DNA of 39,616 nucleotides from an uncultured Prevotella sp. (GTDB lineage Bacteria; Bacteroidota; Bacteroidia; Bacteroidales; Bacteroidaceae): contig CAMOVK010000008.1 of NCBI GenBank assembly GCA_946627325.1, positions 1 through 39,616 of the forward strand, in the 5' to 3' direction. Shown in pieces: positions 10,166 through 18,563 of the stretch. Under the pieces are notes generated by a model that had not been told where the DNA came from, did no database searches, and saw nothing but the letters and a program-made list of their open reading frames with translations. Position numbers and translations under genes: made by a program. The number at the start of each line of letters is the position of its first letter. The stretch's first letter is position 1.

Positions 10166-11167
10166 ATGGAAAGAATTCAATGGATAGACTTTGTCAGAGG
10201 CATTGCCATGTTGGCGATTTTATTGTTTCATACCGAAGTATATTACGCAGAGCACACCATTTTGAGCTACCATAGCTATGTGCCGAGTGCATTGATGGCT
10301 TTTGCCTTTGTCAGCGGCTACTTGTTCGACTACAAGCAGCAGCCTTTTTCCATGCGACGCAAACTAAAAGCCATTTTGCGTTCGCTGATTATCCCTTACT
10401 TTCTTTTTGCTACTATCATACTTTTAGGCAAATGGATTTTAGGACACTCGAATTTGTCGTTGGGGGACTTGCTGATTAAAGTAATCACGGGGCAAGCATC
10501 GTGGTATATTGCTGCTTTGATTTTGGCAGAAATATTGTTTGCAGTGATTATGAAATTGACTCGTGAGAAGCGGCTTGCAATGGTTGCAGTTTGTTTGGTT
10601 TTCTACATATTGCTATCCATTTTCCATAATAGTTTTGGCCAATCATTTCGCGACTCAATTCCGAATTGGTGGCGTTGGCAAGAGGCTTTACTTATACTCA
10701 TGTTTTTGTCGTTTGGCGACTTATACCGTCACTACGAGAAGCGTCTGTCATGGCTTAACACTAATTGGGCGCTGATTGTCTTGGTGGCTATTTCAGTTGC
10801 ATTGAAAATTGTGGTTTACCAATTTGAATTGCAAATGTTGGTTGCCGATATCAGCATCTCATATTACTCGATTTTCCTCATCGACGGTATCTTCATTTCT
10901 TTACTGATAGTTAACATTGCTCGACGTTTGCCGAAGCTGACGCTCATCACATTCATAGGGCGCAACTCGCTAATAGTTTATTTCCTAAGCGGTACAATTC
11001 CATTGTTTGTCTCAATGGTGTTCAACCGAATAGGATTGCATTATAACGATGACTATTTGCGGGTAGTGCTGGTTTATATCTTCGTTGTCGATTTCTCTAC
11101 GATATCGGCTTACCTCATCTCGCGCTACTTCTGGAAACCTTTTATCAATTGGCTACTTCCGAGATAA
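10166..11167 (+). CDS. Acyltransferase-3 family membrane protein
   Basis: The 333-residue protein has about ten hydrophobic segments and starts with ERIQWIDFVRGIAMLAILLF, the WIDxxRGIAxLxILxxH signature of acyltransferase family 3. The expected His follows as FHTE (residues 22-25). Members acetylate or acylate sugars of surface glycans or other envelope molecules using acyl-CoA; the acceptor here is unknown. The RGI motif and the later FIGRNSLIVYFLSG segment (also family-typical) support the call. The gene is a single unit with its own promoter. Its last 23 bp overlap the end of recQ on the other strand. Confidence 0.85.
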   Translation: MERIQWIDFVRGIAMLAILLFHTEVYYAEHTILSYHSYVPSALMAFAFVSGYLFDYKQQPFSMRRKLKAILRSLIIPYFLFATIILLGKWILGHSNLSLGDLLIKVITGQASWYIAALILAEILFAVIMKLTREKRLAMVAVCLVFYILLSIFHNSFGQSFRDSIPNWWRWQEALLILMFLSFGDLYRHYEKRLSWLNTNWALIVLVAISVALKIVVYQFELQMLVADISISYYSIFLIDGIFISLLIVNIARRLPKLTLITFIGRNSLIVYFLSGTIPLFVSMVFNRIGLHYNDDYLRVVLVYIFVVDFSTISAYLISRYFWKPFINWLLPR

Positions 11168-13319
11168 ACTTAATTCTTACCAATCGGATTTCTTCTTCCG
11201 TATAGTCAGCTCCGAGTTCTTGGATAGCTTCGTTTAGGTCATCTGTTTCGCTTTCATAAAAATAATCGTAGATATCATCAACAGCGTCATCATCTATTTC
11301 TTCTTCAATGAAGTAGTCGATATTGAGTTTTGTTCCGCTATATACGATTGATTCTATCTCATCGAGCAGTTCGCTGAAAGAAAGTTTCTGCGCTTTTGCT
11401 ATGTCGTCGAGCATATGATGCTTGTCGATTGCTGTGATTATCTCCACTTTTTGTATAGAGCCTTTTGCCACTGTTCTCACTCTAATCTCTGCAGGGCGTT
11501 CTATTTCATTTTCCTCACAATAGCGTTTAATCAGTTCGCAAAATTCTGTGCCGTAGCGTTTTGCTTTTCCCTGTCCTACTCCTTGAATGTTTTGCAATTC
11601 ATCGATTGTTACGGGATACATTGTAGCCATTTGTTCAAGCGACACGTCTTGGAACACCGCGTATGCTGGCACTTTTTTCTTTTCAGCTGTTTCTGAACGC
11701 AGTCGCTTCAGCATATTGTAAAGTGTTGGGTCAAGAGCACCACTGCCAGCCTCATCGCCATCGTAGTTCTCGTCATCGAACTCGGCATCTTCTACTATCA
11801 TGAACGATGTTGGTGATTTCACAAAACGTTTACCAGCTGCCGTAACTTTTAGTAGTCCGTAGTTTTCTATGTCTTTTTTCAAATAGCCACTGATAAGAGC
11901 CTGCCGTATTGTTGGGTTCCAAATTTTCTCTGGTAGGTCCTCGCCCATTCCAAACTCATCGAGTTCGTCGTGGTGGTGAGAAATTATATCGTCAGTGGCA
12001 TTTCCTCTGACAAAGTCGATAATATATTCTCCCAGGAAGTTTTCTTTCAGTTTTTCTATGGCTTGTAACACCATCGTTAAAGCCTCCTTAGCCTCTATTC
12101 TTTCTTTTGGATGGAGGCAGTTGTCGCAACATCCGCAATTTTCTTTTGTGTATTCCTCACCGAAATAGTGCAACAACATTTTTCTTCTACACACCGATGA
12201 CTCTGCATATGCTGCTGTTTCCTGTAGCAAAAGACGTCCTATATCTTGCTCTGCCACAGGTTTTCCTTCCATGAACTTTTCTAATTTCTGCAAGTCTTTG
12301 TAAGCATAGAATGCAATGCAGTTTCCCTCTCCTCCATCTCTTCCTGCTCGACCAGTTTCTTGATAGTATCCTTCAAGGCTTTTGGGTATATCGTAGTGTA
12401 TAACGAAACGCACATCGGGTTTGTCTATCCCCATTCCGAATGCAATTGTTGCCACAATAACATCTATCTTCTCCATGAGGAAGGCATCTTGTGTTTCTGA
12501 GCGTGTAGCAGCATCCAGACCTGCGTGATATGGGGCTGCAGGAATATCGTTAGCACATAATATGGCAGCCAACTCTTCTACTTTCTTTCGCGAGAGGCAA
12601 TAAATAATTCCACTTTTGCCAGAGTTTTGCTTGATGTATTTTATTATTTGCTTGTCGATATCATTTGTTTTCTGCCTAACTTCATAATAAAGATTCGGTC
12701 GGTTAAATGAACTTTTGAACTCGACAGCATCAAGAATACATAGATTTTTCTTTATGTCTGTACGCACCTTATCGGTCGCAGTAGCTGTTAGTGCTATAAC
12801 AGGAGCGTCGCCTATCTTGTTGATTGTAGGCCGTATGTTACGATATTCCTGCCTGAAGTCGTGTCCCCATTCCGATATGCAATGTGCTTCATCGATGGCA
12901 TAGAACGAAATTTTCACTCCTCTCAAGAACTCGATATTTTCCTCTTTGTTAAGCGATTCTGGTGCCACATAGAGCAATCGTGTTCGTCCTTCTAATATAT
13001 CGGCTTTCACTTGGTCGATTGCCGCCTTGTTGAGCGATGAATTTAGATAATGGGCAAGTCCGTCATTATCGCTTATTCCATTGATTACGTCAACTTGATT
13101 TTTCATAAGTGCGATTAGAGGCGAAATTACTATGGCTGTACCTTCCATGAGCAAGGCTGGCAGTTGATAACACAGCGACTTGCCACCACCTGTCGGCATC
13201 AGTACGAACGTGTTGTTTCCTTCAAGCACATTCTTGACTATAGCCTCTTGATCGCCCTTGAATTTATCGAATCCAAAGTGCAGTTTAAGTTGTTCACTCA
13301 GATTGATTGATTCTTTCAT
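11145..13319 (-). CDS. recQ: ATP-dependent DNA helicase RecQ
   Basis: This is a 724-residue superfamily 2 3'-5' DNA helicase acting in recombination and fork repair. Helicase motif I is MPTGGGKSLCYQ (residues 41-52), motif II is DEAHCISEWGHDFR (143 onward), and motif VI includes YYQETGRAGRDG. The RecQ zinc site is visible as CRRKMLLHYFG followed by ENCGCCDNC. A winged-helix region and an HRDC domain follow, with VSLEQMATMYPVTIDELQNI and GVGQGKAKRYG. After the HRDC domain comes an acidic tail of roughly 120 residues rich in Asp and Glu, longer than in the E. coli protein (about 610 residues). It lies 69 bp after clpX on the same strand with no clear promoter between, so it is probably the third gene of a clpP-clpX-recQ unit. 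Confidence 0.95.
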   Translation of the reverse strand: MKESINLSEQLKLHFGFDKFKGDQEAIVKNVLEGNNTFVLMPTGGGKSLCYQLPALLMEGTAIVISPLIALMKNQVDVINGISDNDGLAHYLNSSLNKAAIDQVKADILEGRTRLLYVAPESLNKEENIEFLRGVKISFYAIDEAHCISEWGHDFRQEYRNIRPTINKIGDAPVIALTATATDKVRTDIKKNLCILDAVEFKSSFNRPNLYYEVRQKTNDIDKQIIKYIKQNSGKSGIIYCLSRKKVEELAAILCANDIPAAPYHAGLDAATRSETQDAFLMEKIDVIVATIAFGMGIDKPDVRFVIHYDIPKSLEGYYQETGRAGRDGGEGNCIAFYAYKDLQKLEKFMEGKPVAEQDIGRLLLQETAAYAESSVCRRKMLLHYFGEEYTKENCGCCDNCLHPKERIEAKEALTMVLQAIEKLKENFLGEYIIDFVRGNATDDIISHHHDELDEFGMGEDLPEKIWNPTIRQALISGYLKKDIENYGLLKVTAAGKRFVKSPTSFMIVEDAEFDDENYDGDEAGSGALDPTLYNMLKRLRSETAEKKKVPAYAVFQDVSLEQMATMYPVTIDELQNIQGVGQGKAKRYGTEFCELIKRYCEENEIERPAEIRVRTVAKGSIQKVEIITAIDKHHMLDDIAKAQKLSFSELLDEIESIVYSGTKLNIDYFIEEEIDDDAVDDIYDYFYESETDDLNEAIQELGADYTEEEIRLVRIKFISEVAN

Positions 13320-13388
13320 AATCGTCCTTTCATATTGGATATGCGTCAGACTAATGCCACATTATTATATAATATGCATTCTCCTCTA

Positions 13389-14630
13389 CTATTGTTTATT
13401 AGCTTCTGCAAGATTTGATTTTTCGAGTTGTTTGCGTGCATAGTCGAGAGTTACTCGATAGGTATTGGTCTTCATCGAAGGTGCTTCGTACATTGCTTCC
13501 ATCAGTATGGTTTCTGTAATAGAGCGCAGTCCTCGCGCACCGAGTTTGAATTCCACAGCCTTATCAACTATGTATTCTAACACATCTTCGTCGAAGGTAA
13601 GCTTGATACCGTCGATTTCGAATAGTTTCTTATACTGACGAATAATCGAATTCTTTGGTTCCTTAAGTATTCGTTCGAGGGCTTTCTTGTCGAGTGGATT
13701 CAGATATGTCAGCACTGGTAATCGACCTATAATTTCAGGTATTAATCCGAATGATTTGAGGTCTTGCGGCTGAATATACTGCATCATGTTGTCTCGGTCA
13801 ATCTCGCGTGTGTTGCTAACGGAGTCGAATCCCACGACGTGGGTATTCAGCCGTTGTGCAATCTTTCTCTCAATCCCATCGAATGCTCCTCCACAAATGA
13901 AGAGTATATTATGCGTGTCGAGGTGTATATAGTCTTGGTCTGGGTGTTTTCTTCCACCTTTTGGAGGCACATTAACGATGGTTCCCTCGAGCAGTTTGAG
14001 CAATCCTTGTTGCACGCCCTCACCGCTAACGTCGCGCGTTATTGATGGGTTATCGGCTTTGCGTGCTATCTTGTCGATTTCGTCAATAAAGACTATACCT
14101 TTCTCTGCTGCTTGTTGATTGTAGTCTGCCACTTGCAGCAGTCGCGACAATATACTCTCTACGTCTTCTCCTACATAGCCAGCTTCTGTAAATACCGTTG
14201 CATCTACGATTGTAAATGGCACGTCGAGCAAACGCGCGATGGTTCGAGCCATAAGGGTTTTTCCTGTACCTGTTGAGCCAACCATTATGATATTGCTCTT
14301 TTCTATCTCTACTTCGTCAGTGTTGACGGTCTGCTTTAGTCGCTTGTAGTGGTTGTAAACGGCAACTGCGAGGAAACGCTTTGCATCGTCTTGTCCTATG
14401 ACATATTGGTCGAGATATTCCTTTATTTGAATTGGCGTTGGTACTGACCCATTACCTATATTATCGAATTTATTGCTCGTTTTTAGAGGTGCGGCATCGA
14501 GTGTTTGCTCAACTATCTCATAGGCTGTCCGTGCGCAGTCTTCGCAGATGCACGTATTCATGCCTGAGATAAGGAGTTTCACTTCTTTGGCTGTCCGTCC
14601 ACAGAAGCCACAGGTTTGTTGTTTAGCCAT
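13389..14630 (-). CDS. clpX: ClpX, ATPase subunit of the ClpXP protease
   Basis: This 413-residue AAA+ unfoldase recognises tagged or regulated substrates and threads them into ClpP. The N-terminal zinc-binding domain has Cys7, Cys10, Cys29 and Cys32. Walker A is GSTGTGKT (118-125), Walker B is [11 protein letters not shown], and the pore loop GYVGED follows Walker A. An RKHP segment corresponds to the RKH loop, and the sensor-2 region is [10 protein letters not shown]. Only 6 nt separate it from clpP upstream. Its substrates should include proteins tagged by the tmRNA at the right edge of the window. Confidence 0.97.
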   Translation of the reverse strand: MAKQQTCGFCGRTAKEVKLLISGMNTCICEDCARTAYEIVEQTLDAAPLKTSNKFDNIGNGSVPTPIQIKEYLDQYVIGQDDAKRFLAVAVYNHYKRLKQTVNTDEVEIEKSNIIMVGSTGTGKTLMARTIARLLDVPFTIVDATVFTEAGYVGEDVESILSRLLQVADYNQQAAEKGIVFIDEIDKIARKADNPSITRDVSGEGVQQGLLKLLEGTIVNVPPKGGRKHPDQDYIHLDTHNILFICGGAFDGIERKIAQRLNTHVVGFDSVSNTREIDRDNMMQYIQPQDLKSFGLIPEIIGRLPVLTYLNPLDKKALERILKEPKNSIIRQYKKLFEIDGIKLTFDEDVLEYIVDKAVEFKLGARGLRSITETILMEAMYEAPSMKTNTYRVTLDYARKQLEKSNLAEANKQ

Positions 14631-14636
14631 TCGTTA

Positions 14637-15317
14637 TTATTTATTATCCTCTTTTTGTCGTTTCATAACGCGGTCAATCATACCATATTCTTGTGCTTCT
14701 TCAGCAGTCATCCAGTAGTTACGGTCGCTATCGTTCCACACTTTTTCGAATGGTGTATGCGAGTGTTCTGATATAATTCGATAGAGTTCGTTCTTAAATT
14801 TGAGTATTTCTTTTGCTTCTATCTCGATGTCGGAAGCTTGTCCTTGCACTCCTCCGAGTGGTTGATGAATCATTACTCGGCTATGTGGCAATGCTGAGCG
14901 TTTACCTTCTTTTCCTGCCACGAGTAGCACTGCTGCCATTGAAGCTGCCATACCTGTGCATATCGTCGCCACATCCGATGAGATAAACTGCATAGTATCG
15001 TATATACCAAGTCCGGCTGTCACGCTACCACCAGGCGAATTGATATATATTGAGATATCTTTCCCAGGATCAGCAGAGTCAAGATAGAGCAGCTGGGCTT
15101 GCAGTGTGTTTGCTGTATAGTCATCAACCTGTGTACCGAGGAAGATGATGCGATCCATCATTAATCGCGAGAAAACATCCATTTGAGTAACATTGAGTTG
15201 TCGTTCCTCAAGTATATAGGGGTTCATGTACTGTGCTTGTGCTTTCATCACGTCATCTACGACGAGACCATTCATGCCGAGATGTCCAACGGCATATTTC
15301 CTAAAATCGCTTATCAT
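14637..15317 (-). CDS. clpP: ClpP, peptidase subunit of the ClpXP protease
   Basis: This 226-residue serine peptidase forms the tetradecameric degradation chamber. The nucleophile is Ser126 in [11 protein letters not shown] and the His is His151 in MIHQPLGG. By alignment with E. coli ClpP from memory (Ser to His 25 residues, His to Asp 49), the third triad position is residue 200, in NDSDRNYWM, and is Asn instead of Asp. [11 protein letters not shown] is the oxyanion-side segment. The ATG at 15317 is preferred: the frame is open to 15359, but the -7 promoter element occupies 15358-15366, so the first upstream ATG could not be transcribed. The C-terminus is short and charged. It is the first gene of clpP-clpX-recQ. 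Confidence 0.95.
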   Translation of the reverse strand: MISDFRKYAVGHLGMNGLVVDDVMKAQAQYMNPYILEERQLNVTQMDVFSRLMMDRIIFLGTQVDDYTANTLQAQLLYLDSADPGKDISIYINSPGGSVTAGLGIYDTMQFISSDVATICTGMAASMAAVLLVAGKEGKRSALPHSRVMIHQPLGGVQGQASDIEIEAKEILKFKNELYRIISEHSHTPFEKVWNDSDRNYWMTAEEAQEYGMIDRVMKRQKEDNK

Positions 15318-15357
15318 AATAGTGTTTGTAGTATATTGTTGTTTGTTTTTATGTTCC

Positions 15358-15388
15358 ACAAAATTACGAAAAAAATCGTTTCTGCAAA
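15358..15388 (-). promoter_or_regulatory. clpP operon promoter
   Basis: On the minus strand, TTTG at 15388-15385 and TAATTTTGT at 15366-15358 form a -33/-7 pair with an 18-bp spacer. The predicted start of transcription near 15351 leaves a leader of about 34 nt before the ATG at 15317. This promoter decides the clpP start. Confidence 0.7.
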
Positions 15389-15457
15389 GTGTTGTATCAT
15401 TTTTTTTGGTTTTATCAGTGTATGTTTTGTTTATTTTATTATCTTCGCCGCCGATTT

Positions 15458-16459
15458 ATGACCGCAATTAGACGATACATTAGCACTATTTTGAGGGTTT
15501 GTCTGCCTTTGATTCTCGGAGGGGCGATACTCTATTGGATGTATCGCGACTTTGATTTTGCCAGTATCAGAGGTATTATTTTTGGCGAAATGAACTGGTG
15601 GTGGATGCTCCTGTCGTTTCCTTTTGGAATTTTAGCTCAAGCCTTTCGTGGCTGGCGCTGGCGTCAGACACTTGACCCCATGGGCGAGAAGGCGCGTCAG
15701 AGCACGTTGGTGTGTTCAATCTTTGCGTCTTATGCTGCAAGTTTAGTCATTCCTCGCATTGGTGAATTTACTCGCTGCGGCATACTGAAACGATGGGATG
15801 GTGTTTCCTTTCCGAAAGCGTTAGGTACGGTAGTGACAGAGCGGGCGGTTGATACCCTACTTATGCTTGCGGTAACAGCAATAGCCATCGGCATCAATCT
15901 GCCTGTCTTCGATTCGTTTTTTTCGCGTACGGGAACTCGTATCGACTTTTTTATCGGTCAGTTTTCCACTGCTGGATGGATTGTCACCATCGTTTGCGGC
16001 ATTGTAGCGTGCGGATTTATTATGTTCATGCTACGAAGGATGACCGTTTACAATAAGGTTCGCGACATAATCAATGGTCTATGGCAGGGTATTATCTCAC
16101 TGCGCAAAGTGAAAAACGTACCGCTATTCATTGCTTTAACTCTCGCTATCTGGCTGTGTTATTTTCTTCACTATTATTTAACTTTCTTCTGTTTCGAGGC
16201 AACCAGTCATTTAGGAATAAACTGCGCATTAGTTAGCTTTGTCGTAGGAAGCATTGCTGTCATAGTGCCAACTCCAAACGGGGCTGGCCCTTGGCATTTT
16301 GCCGTAAAGACGATGCTCATCCTTTACGGAGTGGCAGACAACGAAGCACTGTATTTCGTACTGATAGTCCACACCGTGCAAACACTACTTGTAGTCTTAC
16401 TCGGAATATATGCAACCATCCGACTTTCATTTATAAAGAAATCAACTCTCAGTAAATAA
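15458..16459 (+). CDS. Flippase-like membrane protein (LPG synthase TM-domain family, UPF0104)
   Basis: The 333-residue protein has about eight hydrophobic segments and matches the membrane domain of lysylphosphatidylglycerol synthase (also called UPF0104 or flippase-like). Family-typical stretches are FRGWRWRQTL, SYAASLVIPRIGEFTRC, TVVTERAVDTLLML and VPTPNGAGPWHFAV. The soluble aminoacyl transferase domain of MprF is absent, so lipid lysinylation is unlikely; a role in moving a lipid across the membrane is the usual guess. The ATG at 15458 is chosen because the reading frame upstream contains the clpP promoter. The gene is divergent from clpP. No other partner is evident. Confidence 0.82.
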   Translation: MTAIRRYISTILRVCLPLILGGAILYWMYRDFDFASIRGIIFGEMNWWWMLLSFPFGILAQAFRGWRWRQTLDPMGEKARQSTLVCSIFASYAASLVIPRIGEFTRCGILKRWDGVSFPKALGTVVTERAVDTLLMLAVTAIAIGINLPVFDSFFSRTGTRIDFFIGQFSTAGWIVTIVCGIVACGFIMFMLRRMTVYNKVRDIINGLWQGIISLRKVKNVPLFIALTLAIWLCYFLHYYLTFFCFEATSHLGINCALVSFVVGSIAVIVPTPNGAGPWHFAVKTMLILYGVADNEALYFVLIVHTVQTLLVVLLGIYATIRLSFIKKSTLSK

Positions 16460-16538
16460 GTTAACAAAACGAATTCGGATTATCTTGAAAACAGATAATA
16501 GAGAATTAAGAACTTGTGAAAAAACTTACAAATAATAA

Positions 16539-16568
16539 TTTGTTTTCTAACAAAAATTGTACCTTTGC
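16539..16568 (+). promoter_or_regulatory. pepD promoter
   Basis: TTTG at 16539-16542 and TACCTTTGC at 16560-16568 form a -33/-7 pair with a 17-bp spacer. Transcription would start near 16575, leaving an unusually long leader of about 195 nt before the pepD ATG at 16770. Confidence 0.7.
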
Positions 16569-16574
16569 AAAATC

Positions 16575-16769
16575 GGAAACAATGAAATAACATTATGCCA
16601 TAAGTCGTATTAAACACGACCACACAAGTCTTGTTGAGGTCTATCACGACTACAAAGTTTACAACAAACATCTGGCATAAATAAATATTGATAAGAAGAA
16701 CGCGAGATCACAAATTAATCTCTGTAAGAAACAATCGACTTTATCAAATAATTAATACAATAATCAACT
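16575..16769 (+). promoter_or_regulatory. Long pepD 5' leader with inverted repeats and an interrupted His-rich frame
   Basis: This 195-nt leader holds an 8-bp perfect inverted repeat, TTATGCCA at 16593-16600 and TGGCATAA at 16673-16680, that encloses a second one, GTCGT at 16604-16608 with ACGAC at 16616-16620. A shorter repeat (GAGAT / ATCTC) lies near 16700. An ATG at 16582 is followed by AAA and an in-frame TAA; past that stop the frame stays open for 29 codons to a TAA at 16678-16680 and would encode five His residues. I see no known riboswitch class here. Whether the structure regulates pepD is inference. Confidence 0.4.
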
Positions 16770-18227
16770 ATGAGTGAAATCAGAAATCTTAAACCGGAAT
16801 GTGTCTGGCGCAATTTCTACGACTTGACACAAGTACCTCATCCATCGGGACATTTAGAGAAAATCACACAGTTCCTGCTCGACTTTGCAAAGAAAGCTGG
16901 AGTGGAAGCATTCGTTGACTCGGCACGAAACGTAGTTATGCGTAAGCCTGCAACACCAGGAATGGAACACTGCAAAGGAGTTATCTTACAGGCCCACATG
17001 GACATGGTGCCTCAAAAAGCACCTGAAAGCAAGCACAACTTCGAGACAGACCCTCTCGAGCCGTGGATTGATGGCGACTGGGTAAAAGCCAACAACACTA
17101 CACTCGGTGCCGACAATGGTATAGGTGTAGCTGCCATCATGGCTGTCATGGAAGCCAAAGACTTAAAACACGGACCAATTGAAGCCCTCATAACAGCAGA
17201 TGAAGAAACTGGTATGTTTGGTGCAAACGACCTCCCAGAAGGACAGCTCAAGGGCGATATCCTGCTCAATCTCGACACAGAAACATGGGGAGAGTTTGTG
17301 ATTGGTTCAGCTGGAGGTATCGACATCACTGCAACACTCGACTACAAAGAGGTGGAAACAGAGACTGACGATGTAGCACTCAAAGTAACCTTGAAAGGCT
17401 TGCGTGGCGGTCACAGTGGACTAGAGATAAACGAAGGACGCGGAAATGCCAACAAAATGATGGCATGGTTCTTGCGCAGAGCTATAGCCGACTGCGAAGC
17501 ACGACTCGCAACATGGCATGGCGGCAACATGCGCAACGCTATCCCTTTCCAAGCAGAAGCTGTCATCACACTGCCAAAAGAAAACGTAAATGCAGTGAAA
17601 GAAATGATAGAAGACTTCAAGACAGACTTCATCGACGAATATAAAGCTATAGAAGAAGGCATCGAAATGTTTGCTGAAGAGGTAGAAAAACCAAAGATGC
17701 AGGCGCCTGAGGAAATACAAGATAATCTTGTAAACGCCATCCTCGCATGCCAAAATGGCGTGCTCCGCATGATTCCTTCATATCCCGATGTTGTAGAAAC
17801 AAGCTCAAACCTCGCCATTGTAGATATTGAAGGTGGCAAGGCTGCAGTGAAAATCCTCGCTCGTTCAAGCCGTGAAGACTTAAAAGAGTATGTAGTTGAT
17901 ATGCTCGACAGCTGTTTCTCAATGGCAGGAATGAAGGTAGAAACTTCTGCAAGCTACGGTGGTTGGGATCCAAACCCAGACTCAGAAATAATGAAACTCA
18001 TGATTGGCATCTACAAAGACCTCTTCGGTGCAGAAGGTGTTGTGCAGGTTGTACACGCCGGACTGGAATGCTCTGTAATACTCGGCAAGTATCCCCACCT
18101 CGACGTTGTTTCGCTCGGACCAACGATGCTCAGCCCTCACACAGCAACAGAACGTGTACTTGTGCCTACGATAGAACCATTCTGGAAACTACTCGTAGCA
18201 ACACTCGAAAAGATTCCAACAAAATAA
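16770..18227 (+). CDS. pepD: Aminoacyl-histidine dipeptidase (PepD, M20C family)
   Basis: This is a 485-residue cytosolic metallodipeptidase that cleaves Xaa-His dipeptides such as carnosine-type substrates. Metal and catalytic residues expected for M20 enzymes are visible: His76 and Asp78 in QAHMDMV, bridging Asp115 in TLGADNGIG, Glu145-Glu146 in ADEETGMFG, and the following LLNLDTETWGE. A late VVHAGLECS segment supplies a further conserved His. The dimerisation (lid) domain lies between, near RGGHSGLEI. The length is typical of the family (about 485). It has its own promoter at 16539 and a strong terminator after it. It lies directly upstream of a histidine degradation cluster, to which it would supply histidine. 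Confidence 0.95.
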   Translation: MSEIRNLKPECVWRNFYDLTQVPHPSGHLEKITQFLLDFAKKAGVEAFVDSARNVVMRKPATPGMEHCKGVILQAHMDMVPQKAPESKHNFETDPLEPWIDGDWVKANNTTLGADNGIGVAAIMAVMEAKDLKHGPIEALITADEETGMFGANDLPEGQLKGDILLNLDTETWGEFVIGSAGGIDITATLDYKEVETETDDVALKVTLKGLRGGHSGLEINEGRGNANKMMAWFLRRAIADCEARLATWHGGNMRNAIPFQAEAVITLPKENVNAVKEMIEDFKTDFIDEYKAIEEGIEMFAEEVEKPKMQAPEEIQDNLVNAILACQNGVLRMIPSYPDVVETSSNLAIVDIEGGKAAVKILARSSREDLKEYVVDMLDSCFSMAGMKVETSASYGGWDPNPDSEIMKLMIGIYKDLFGAEGVVQVVHAGLECSVILGKYPHLDVVSLGPTMLSPHTATERVLVPTIEPFWKLLVATLEKIPTK

Positions 18228-18248
18228 TTCATTCAATAACCCGCTAAA

Positions 18249-18278
18249 AACTCCAAATAAGAGATTAATTGTGGAGTT
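18249..18278 (+). repeat. Small inverted repeat after pepD
   Basis: AACTCCA at 18249-18255 and TGGAGTT at 18272-18278 are perfect inverted arms of 7 bp with a 16-nt A/T-rich loop. It lies just before the stronger terminator hairpin and may help 3' end formation or RNA stability. Confidence 0.45.
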
Positions 18279-18289
18279 ATTTCCATCTT

Positions 18290-18326
18290 ATAAGCCGCAA
18301 GACGTGACTTGCGGCTTATTTATGTT
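18290..18326 (+). terminator. pepD terminator
   Basis: A 12-bp perfect stem (ATAAGCCGCAAG at 18290-18301, CTTGCGGCTTAT at 18308-18319) with a 6-nt loop is followed by TTATGTTT. It separates pepD from the corA promoter 30 bp further on. Confidence 0.85.
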
Positions 18327-18355
18327 TATTCACACTCAAAAATGCAAAAAAACAT

Positions 18356-18387
18356 TTTGCATTTTATTCACTTAATCGTATCTTTGC
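18356..18387 (+). promoter_or_regulatory. corA promoter
   Basis: TTTG at 18356-18359 and TATCTTTGC at 18379-18387 give the Bacteroidetes -33/-7 consensus with a 19-bp spacer, the best promoter match in the window. Transcription should start near 18394, leaving about 170 nt of leader before the corA ATG. Confidence 0.8.
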
Positions 18388-18393
18388 AGCCGT

Positions 18394-18563
18394 TATCGAT
18401 GAGCCACTTGACAAATATACTTTATAGACATTGGCTCACTATTATTAACTAATACCACAAAACAATGGACGATTATCCGGCGGAAACTTGTAAATGAAAC
18501 GCGTGAGGATAAAAGCCCGAAGGCTAATCCCCACGACTCCGCAAAAAGCATGGAGATTAGCAA
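18394..18563 (+). promoter_or_regulatory. Structured corA 5' leader, possible Mg2+-responsive element
   Basis: The leader holds two nested fold candidates. The first is TGAGCCA at 18400-18406 with TGGCTCA at 18432-18438 (7 bp, perfect). The second has an outer stem GCGGA 18480-18484 with TCCGC 18538-18542, then GTG-A-GGAT 18503-18510 with ATCC-C-CAC 18527-18534, then AGCC 18514-18517 with GGCT 18522-18525 closing a CGAA tetraloop. A 10-codon frame (18465-18497) runs into the 5' arm of the outer stem. It is far shorter than, and unlike, the M-box (ykoK) Mg2+ riboswitch. A ligand- or ribosome-dependent switch for corA is inference from position and structure. Confidence 0.45.
18465..18497 (+). 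CDS. Candidate leader peptide of corA (10 codons)
   Basis: The frame ATG GAC GAT TAT CCG to TGA encodes MDDYPAETCK. It starts about 70 nt after the predicted transcription start, behind an A-rich CACAAAACA stretch, the usual start context in Bacteroidetes. Its stop TGA overlaps an ATG at 18494 (ATGA) that opens another frame running out of phase into corA. The acidic residues followed by Pro at the N-terminus recall MgtL (MEPDP...) of Salmonella, where such nascent chains destabilise ribosomes at low Mg2+. A frame this short can arise by chance, so its reality rests on position only. Confidence 0.35.
   Translation: MDDYPAETCK

Noticed and set aside
15318..15359. Upstream ATG for clpP at 15359
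   Set aside because: The TAATTTTGT promoter element occupies 15358-15366, so this ATG would be before the transcription start.
15407..15447. Possible promoter (TATCTTCG) before the flippase-like gene
   Set aside because: The -7 match is imperfect (TTCG for TTTG) and no -33 element sits at a proper distance.
17411..17973. Several minus-strand frames inside pepD
   Set aside because: All are antisense to a well-conserved enzyme and show low-complexity Ser/Leu or Cys/Phe content.
18394..18563. Known M-box or other catalogued Mg2+/metal riboswitch in the corA leader
   Set aside because: Too short, and I recognise none of the conserved loops of the M-box, NiCo or yybP-ykoY classes.
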